Shown: in pieces, positions 5,399-7,560 of the stretch
Numbering within the stretch: the stretch's first letter is position 1
How the letters are laid out: the number at the start of each line of letters is the position of its first letter
Source of the DNA: Actinomycetes bacterium
Lineage (GTDB): Bacteria > Actinomycetota > Actinomycetes > Actinomycetales > Cellulomonadaceae
Reading direction: 5' to 3'
DNA: 7,560 bases
Assembly (NCBI GenBank): GCA_023462275.1
Contig: JAEWYD010000210.1
Coordinates: 1-7,560, forward strand
Notes under the pieces: model-generated
Databases searched by the model: none
Seen by the model: only the letters and a program-made list of their open reading frames with translations
Told to the model about the DNA's origin: nothing
Position numbers and translations under genes: made by a program

Positions 5399-6456
5399 GC
5401 ACCGGGACCGCCGTGGCCTTCGCTGCCCTCCTCCTCGCGCTCAACGCGTTCTTCGTGGGCGCCGAGTTTGCCGTCGTGTCGGCCCGGCGCAGCGCCGTCG
5501 AGCCGCTGGCGGCCGCCGGGTCCGCGCGCGCCCGGACGGCGCTGTGGGCGATGGAGCACGTGTCGCTCATGCTCGCCTGCGCGCAGCTCGGCATCACCGT
5601 GGCGTCGGTGTCGCTCGGCGTCGTGGCGGAGCCTGCGATCGCGCACCTGATCGAGGGGCCGCTCGAGTCCGCCGGCCTGCCCGAGTCCGCGGTGCACCCG
5701 GTCGCCGTGGTGCTGGCACTGCTCGTCGTCGTGTACCTGCACGTCGTCCTCGGGGAGATGGTGCCCAAGAACCTCGCCGTGGCGGGCCCCGACCGCGCGG
5801 TGCTGTGGTTCGCGCCGCCGCTCGTGTGGGTCGCCCGGGTGTTCCGGCCGGTCATCGCGGCGCTCAACTGGATCGCCAACCACATCGTGCGTCTCGTCGG
5901 CCTCGAGCCCCGGGACGAGGTGGCCTCCGCCTTCACGGCGGAGGAGGTGCAGTCGATCGTGGAGCGGTCGCGGGCCGAGGGCCTGCTCGAGGACGCCCAG
6001 GGGCTCCTGGCGGGGGCGATCGAGTTCTCCGACCGCACCGCCGCGGACGTCATGGTGCCGGTCGCCGCGCTCGTCTCGCTGCCGCAGGGCTGCTCCGTGG
6101 CCGACGTCGAGCGCGGCGTGGCCCGAACCGGCTTCTCCCGCTTCCCGGTGACGGACGACGGCGGTGTCCCGGTCGGGTACCTGCACCTCAAGGACGTCCT
6201 CTACGCGGGCCCGGAGGAGCGGGACGCCCCCGTGCCGGGCTGGCGCGTGCGGGCGCTCGCGGAGGTCGCTTCCGACGCGGAGGTGGAGGAGACCCTCACG
6301 GCCATGCAGCGCACGGGCGCCCACCTGGCCCGCGTCGTGGCGGGCGACGGCGCGGGCGAGGTGCTCGGCGTGGTCTTCCTCGAGGACATCCTGGAGGAGC
6401 TCGTCGGCGAGGTGCGGGACGCGATGCAGCGGCGGCCGGGGCCCGAGACGCGCTGA
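5395..6456 (+). CDS. CNNM/CorC family membrane protein with CBS pair, lacking the CorC C-terminal domain
   Basis: A 353-residue paralogue of the protein encoded just before it. It starts at a GTG overlapping the previous stop, with GGGTGG upstream. The CNNM (DUF21) domain covers about 1-190 with GAEFAVVSARRS (22-33), QLGITVASVSLG (64-75) and GEMVPKN (120-126). The CBS pair covers about 205-340 and includes DVMVP (218-222), TGFSRFPV and VVFLEDILEELVGEV. The protein ends about 15 residues after the second CBS motif, so the roughly 80-residue CorC/HlyC domain of its neighbour is missing. No frameshift or leftover of it is seen downstream; the short form looks natural. Such pairs of a long and a short paralogue occur in other actinobacteria, for example Rv1842c/Rv1841c of Mycobacterium tuberculosis (from memory). 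The two probably form a hetero-oligomer; this is inference. Confidence 0.88.
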   Translation: MSTGTAVAFAALLLALNAFFVGAEFAVVSARRSAVEPLAAAGSARARTALWAMEHVSLMLACAQLGITVASVSLGVVAEPAIAHLIEGPLESAGLPESAVHPVAVVLALLVVVYLHVVLGEMVPKNLAVAGPDRAVLWFAPPLVWVARVFRPVIAALNWIANHIVRLVGLEPRDEVASAFTAEEVQSIVERSRAEGLLEDAQGLLAGAIEFSDRTAADVMVPVAALVSLPQGCSVADVERGVARTGFSRFPVTDDGGVPVGYLHLKDVLYAGPEERDAPVPGWRVRALAEVASDAEVEETLTAMQRTGAHLARVVAGDGAGEVLGVVFLEDILEELVGEVRDAMQRRPGPETR

Positions 6457-6468
6457 GCACGGTCTCGG
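6443..6468 (+). terminator. Hairpin across the stop of the second CNNM/CorC gene
   Basis: CCGAGAC (6443-6449) is exactly complementary to GTCTCGG (6462-6468), with a 12-base loop that contains the stop codon. It could end transcription of the CNNM/CorC operon, but no U-run follows and the stem begins inside the coding sequence, so this is a weak call. Confidence 0.3.
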
Positions 6469-6475
6469 CCAGGTA

Positions 6476-6505
6476 TGAACAACCAGTGGCGAAGCACTGA
6501 ACAAC
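6476..6505. repeat. TGAACAAC direct repeat, 22-bp period
   Basis: The 8-bp sequence TGAACAAC occurs at 6476-6483 and again at 6498-6505, exactly 22 bp apart, or about two turns of the helix. Both copies lie in a relatively AT-rich part of the 229-bp gap before the carboxypeptidase gene, about 40 bp upstream of the proposed -35. This phasing suits two regulator subunits binding on one face of the DNA. Chance remains possible for two copies of 8 bp. Confidence 0.4.
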
Positions 6506-6546
6506 GCACCTGTGAGAAGGCTCTCGCCATCGGACCCTGAGGGCAC

Positions 6547-6576
6547 TTGGTTTGGCCCCCCGGCACCCGTTACTGT
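6547..6576 (+). promoter_or_regulatory. Candidate promoter of the carboxypeptidase gene
   Basis: TTGGTT (6547-6552) and TACTGT (6571-6576) are separated by 18 bp and give a fair -35/-10 pair. Transcription would begin near 6583, leaving a leader of about 100 bases. The -10 lies within a pair of CCGTTAC repeats, so a protein bound there would compete directly with RNA polymerase. Confidence 0.4.
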
Positions 6577-6584
6577 TCCGTTAC
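6567..6584 (+). promoter_or_regulatory. CCGTTAC tandem repeat, candidate OmpR-family operator
   Basis: CCGTTAC occurs at 6567-6573 and 6578-6584, 11 bp apart, about one helical turn and the usual layout of OmpR-family response-regulator sites. From memory, MtrA, which controls peptidoglycan hydrolase genes in actinobacteria, binds GTAAC-rich repeats, which would suit the cell-wall gene downstream. An inverted copy of the second repeat, GGTAACGG, lies at 6653-6660. MtrA itself is not encoded here and the assignment is inference. Confidence 0.45.
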
Positions 6585-6660
6585 CACCACCGAACACCGG
6601 CCCCCGGGCGCCTGCGCGCGCCGCCCCGGCACTCGGCGGTGACACCCCTCGGGGTAACGG
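6578..6660 (+). other. Leader-spanning 8-bp inverted repeat
   Basis: CCGTTACC (6578-6585) and GGTAACGG (6653-6660) are exact reverse complements 67 bases apart. They bracket a very GC-rich stretch with further complementarity, such as ACCCC and GGGGT at 6644-6655. The pair could form the closing stem of a structured leader RNA ending about 17 bases before the ribosome-binding site, or be separate protein-binding half-sites. The left arm overlaps the likely transcription start, which weakens the RNA reading. No known riboswitch consensus was recognised. Confidence 0.3.
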
Positions 6661-6676
6661 TTGGGAACGCACGCAC

Positions 6677-6682
6677 GGAGGT
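6677..6682 (+). promoter_or_regulatory. Ribosome-binding site that fixes the carboxypeptidase start
   Basis: GGAGGT lies three bases before the GTG at 6686. It is the strongest Shine-Dalgarno match in this region and supports that start over the longer in-frame reading from 6512, which would place the start upstream of the likely promoter. Confidence 0.7.
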
Positions 6683-6685
6683 CTT

Positions 6686-7495
6686 GTGGAGTCTGGCCGC
6701 ACGCGGACGGCGACGTCCTCGGCGACCTCTCGTCGAGAGGTGCACGGTCTCGGACGAAGCAGGCGTCGGCGCTCCCCGCTCTCCGCGTGGACGCCGCGCA
6801 TCGCGATCCTCGCGGCGCTCGGCGTGGCCACGATCGTCGTCCCGGTGCTGGAGGCGGAGTCCCCGGAGGCCGCGGCCGCCCAGGCGGCGGAGGCCATCCA
6901 GCTCGGGTCGTACCCGACCGCGTACGAGGTGCTCGCGGGCGCCGACGCGGCGCAGACCCCCACGTCGCTCCTCGCAGCGGTGCCCGGCGGCGCCGTCCGC
7001 GCCACCGCGGCCAGCCGCTCCGCGGAGCGGTCGCCCCTGCCGGACTGCGACGGCGAGCCCGTGCGCGGCGTGTCGAACGGCCAGATCCCCGCCAACGACC
7101 TGTGCATGCTCTGGGACGGCGTCAACATGCTGCGCGCGGACGCGGCCGTGACGCTGGCGGAGCTGAACCAGAACTTCCGCGCGGCGGTCGGCACCGACCT
7201 GTGCATCACGGACTCCTACCGCACCCTGGCCGAGCAGCGCCGGCTGGCGTACACGAAGGGCGGCCTGGCCGCGACGCCGGGCAAGTCGAACCACGGCTGG
7301 GGCCTCGCCGTCGACCTCTGCGGGTCCGTCACCAACAGCCGGGCTGCGATGGACTGGCTGCGGACCAACGGGTCGACCTTCGGCTGGGTGAACCCCAAGT
7401 GGGCGCAGTCCGGCGGTTCCGGCCCGCACGAGCCCTGGCACTGGGAGTACTTCACGGGCACGGTCGAGATGGGCACGGACTACTCGATCGACTGA
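6686..7495 (+). CDS. VanY-type D-alanyl-D-alanine carboxypeptidase (peptidase M15), exported or membrane-anchored
   Basis: A 269-residue protein expected to remove the terminal D-alanine from peptidoglycan stem peptides outside the membrane. The N-terminus is arginine-rich (R16-R17 and R26-R29) and followed by a hydrophobic stretch at about 38-55, so it is a signal peptide or anchor. An alanine-rich linker (about 57-115) precedes the catalytic domain (about 120-258). Zinc ligands and catalytic residues of the M15 fold are visible: SYR (177-179), H203 and D210 in SNHGWGLAVDLC, then E249 and H252 in HEPWHWEY. Four cysteines (121, 140, 173, 212) all lie in the exported part and could form two disulfides. 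The GTG start is supported by GGAGGT just before it; the upstream in-frame extension from 6512 has no such signal and is proline-rich without domain sequence. It appears to be transcribed alone. The name VanY here describes the fold and does not imply vancomycin resistance. Confidence 0.87.
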   Translation: MESGRTRTATSSATSRREVHGLGRSRRRRSPLSAWTPRIAILAALGVATIVVPVLEAESPEAAAAQAAEAIQLGSYPTAYEVLAGADAAQTPTSLLAAVPGGAVRATAASRSAERSPLPDCDGEPVRGVSNGQIPANDLCMLWDGVNMLRADAAVTLAELNQNFRAAVGTDLCITDSYRTLAEQRRLAYTKGGLAATPGKSNHGWGLAVDLCGSVTNSRAAMDWLRTNGSTFGWVNPKWAQSGGSGPHEPWHWEYFTGTVEMGTDYSID

Positions 7496-7498
7496 CCG

Positions 7499-7516
7499 GC
7501 TCCGCACCGACGGAGC
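7499..7516 (+). terminator. Small hairpin after the carboxypeptidase gene
   Basis: GCTCCG (7499-7504) pairs with CGGAGC (7511-7516) around a 6-base loop, starting four bases after the stop codon. The position suits a terminator, but the stem is short and no U-run follows. The last bases of the window (GGGCCCCGGG at the very edge) may begin a stronger terminator cut off by the window end. Confidence 0.35.
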
Positions 7517-7560
7517 ACGGTTCGATCGTTCGGCTCCACCACGTGCAGAAGGGCCCCGGG

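Noticed and set aside
6475..6540. A 21-codon ORF starting ATG at 6475
   Set aside because: It has no clear ribosome-binding site, no recognisable sequence, and overlaps the TGAACAAC repeats; treated as chance.
6583..6685. c-di-AMP (ydaO) riboswitch before the cell-wall gene, as seen before some actinobacterial hydrolases
   Set aside because: The leader is only about 100 bases and I could not find the conserved ydaO blocks as I remember them. A covariance-model search would settle it.
5023..7209. A 728-codon open frame on the minus strand opposite the CNNM/CorC and carboxypeptidase genes
   Set aside because: It spans three genes and an intergenic region on the other strand, shows no family motif, and is explained by the low stop-codon density of GC-rich DNA.
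3273..7495. A VanRS-VanY glycopeptide resistance cluster
   Set aside because: No VanH, ligase or VanX gene is present, the carboxypeptidase is 2.7 kb away on the other strand, and such M15 enzymes are common housekeeping proteins.
1..7560. tRNA, rRNA, CRISPR, insertion-sequence or phage features
   Set aside because: No cloverleaf, spaced repeat array, transposase motif or terminal inverted repeat was found by reading the sequence; composition is even apart from small AT-richer promoter gaps.

Overview
The window is a very GC-rich stretch of chromosome, most likely from an actinobacterium; a Cellulomonas-like member of the Micrococcales is my guess. This rests on codon use dominated by G/C third positions, GTG and TTG starts, a start region of the actinobacterial Kgd type (2-oxoglutarate decarboxylase/dehydrogenase) at the left edge, and a tandem pair of CNNM/CorC membrane proteins of the kind common in this phylum. 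No tRNA, rRNA, CRISPR array, insertion sequence or phage gene is visible. The genes look like ordinary host genes with uniform composition.

Layout, left to right. (1) Positions 1-182, minus strand: the first 60 codons of kgd, with a TTG start and its own leader and probable promoter. (2) Positions 183-409: a non-coding gap holding that promoter, two small hairpins, one long GC-rich hairpin that should end transcription arriving from the right, and two adjacent 12-bp palindromes, the second of which contains the stop codon of the next gene. (3) Positions 410-4001, minus strand: two overlapping gene pairs. A response regulator and histidine kinase (4001 to 2221) are followed, after 57 bp, by an ABC-2 type exporter (ATPase then permease, 2163 to 410). 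The 57-bp gap is AT-richer than its surroundings and carries a 27-bp interrupted palindrome superimposed on a plausible promoter, so the exporter probably has its own control. (4) Positions 4002-4066: a short divergent promoter region. (5) Positions 4067-6456, plus strand: two overlapping CNNM/CorC-type genes; the second lacks the C-terminal CorC/HlyC domain. (6) Positions 6457-6685: a regulatory gap with a 22-bp-spaced direct repeat, a candidate promoter overlapped by an 11-bp-spaced CCGTTAC repeat, and a possible structured leader. (7) Positions 6686-7495, plus strand: an exported VanY-type (M15) D-Ala-D-Ala carboxypeptidase, then a small hairpin.

How they fit together: the two-component system has almost no extracellular sensing domain and lies directly upstream of an exporter, an arrangement often seen in envelope-stress or drug-response modules. 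The CNNM/CorC pair and the carboxypeptidase are also envelope proteins. Whether the two-component system controls the exporter is inference only. I found no convincing new multi-gene system. The most interesting signals are regulatory: the orphan palindrome before the exporter, the twin palindromes at its end, and the CCGTTAC repeats before the carboxypeptidase.
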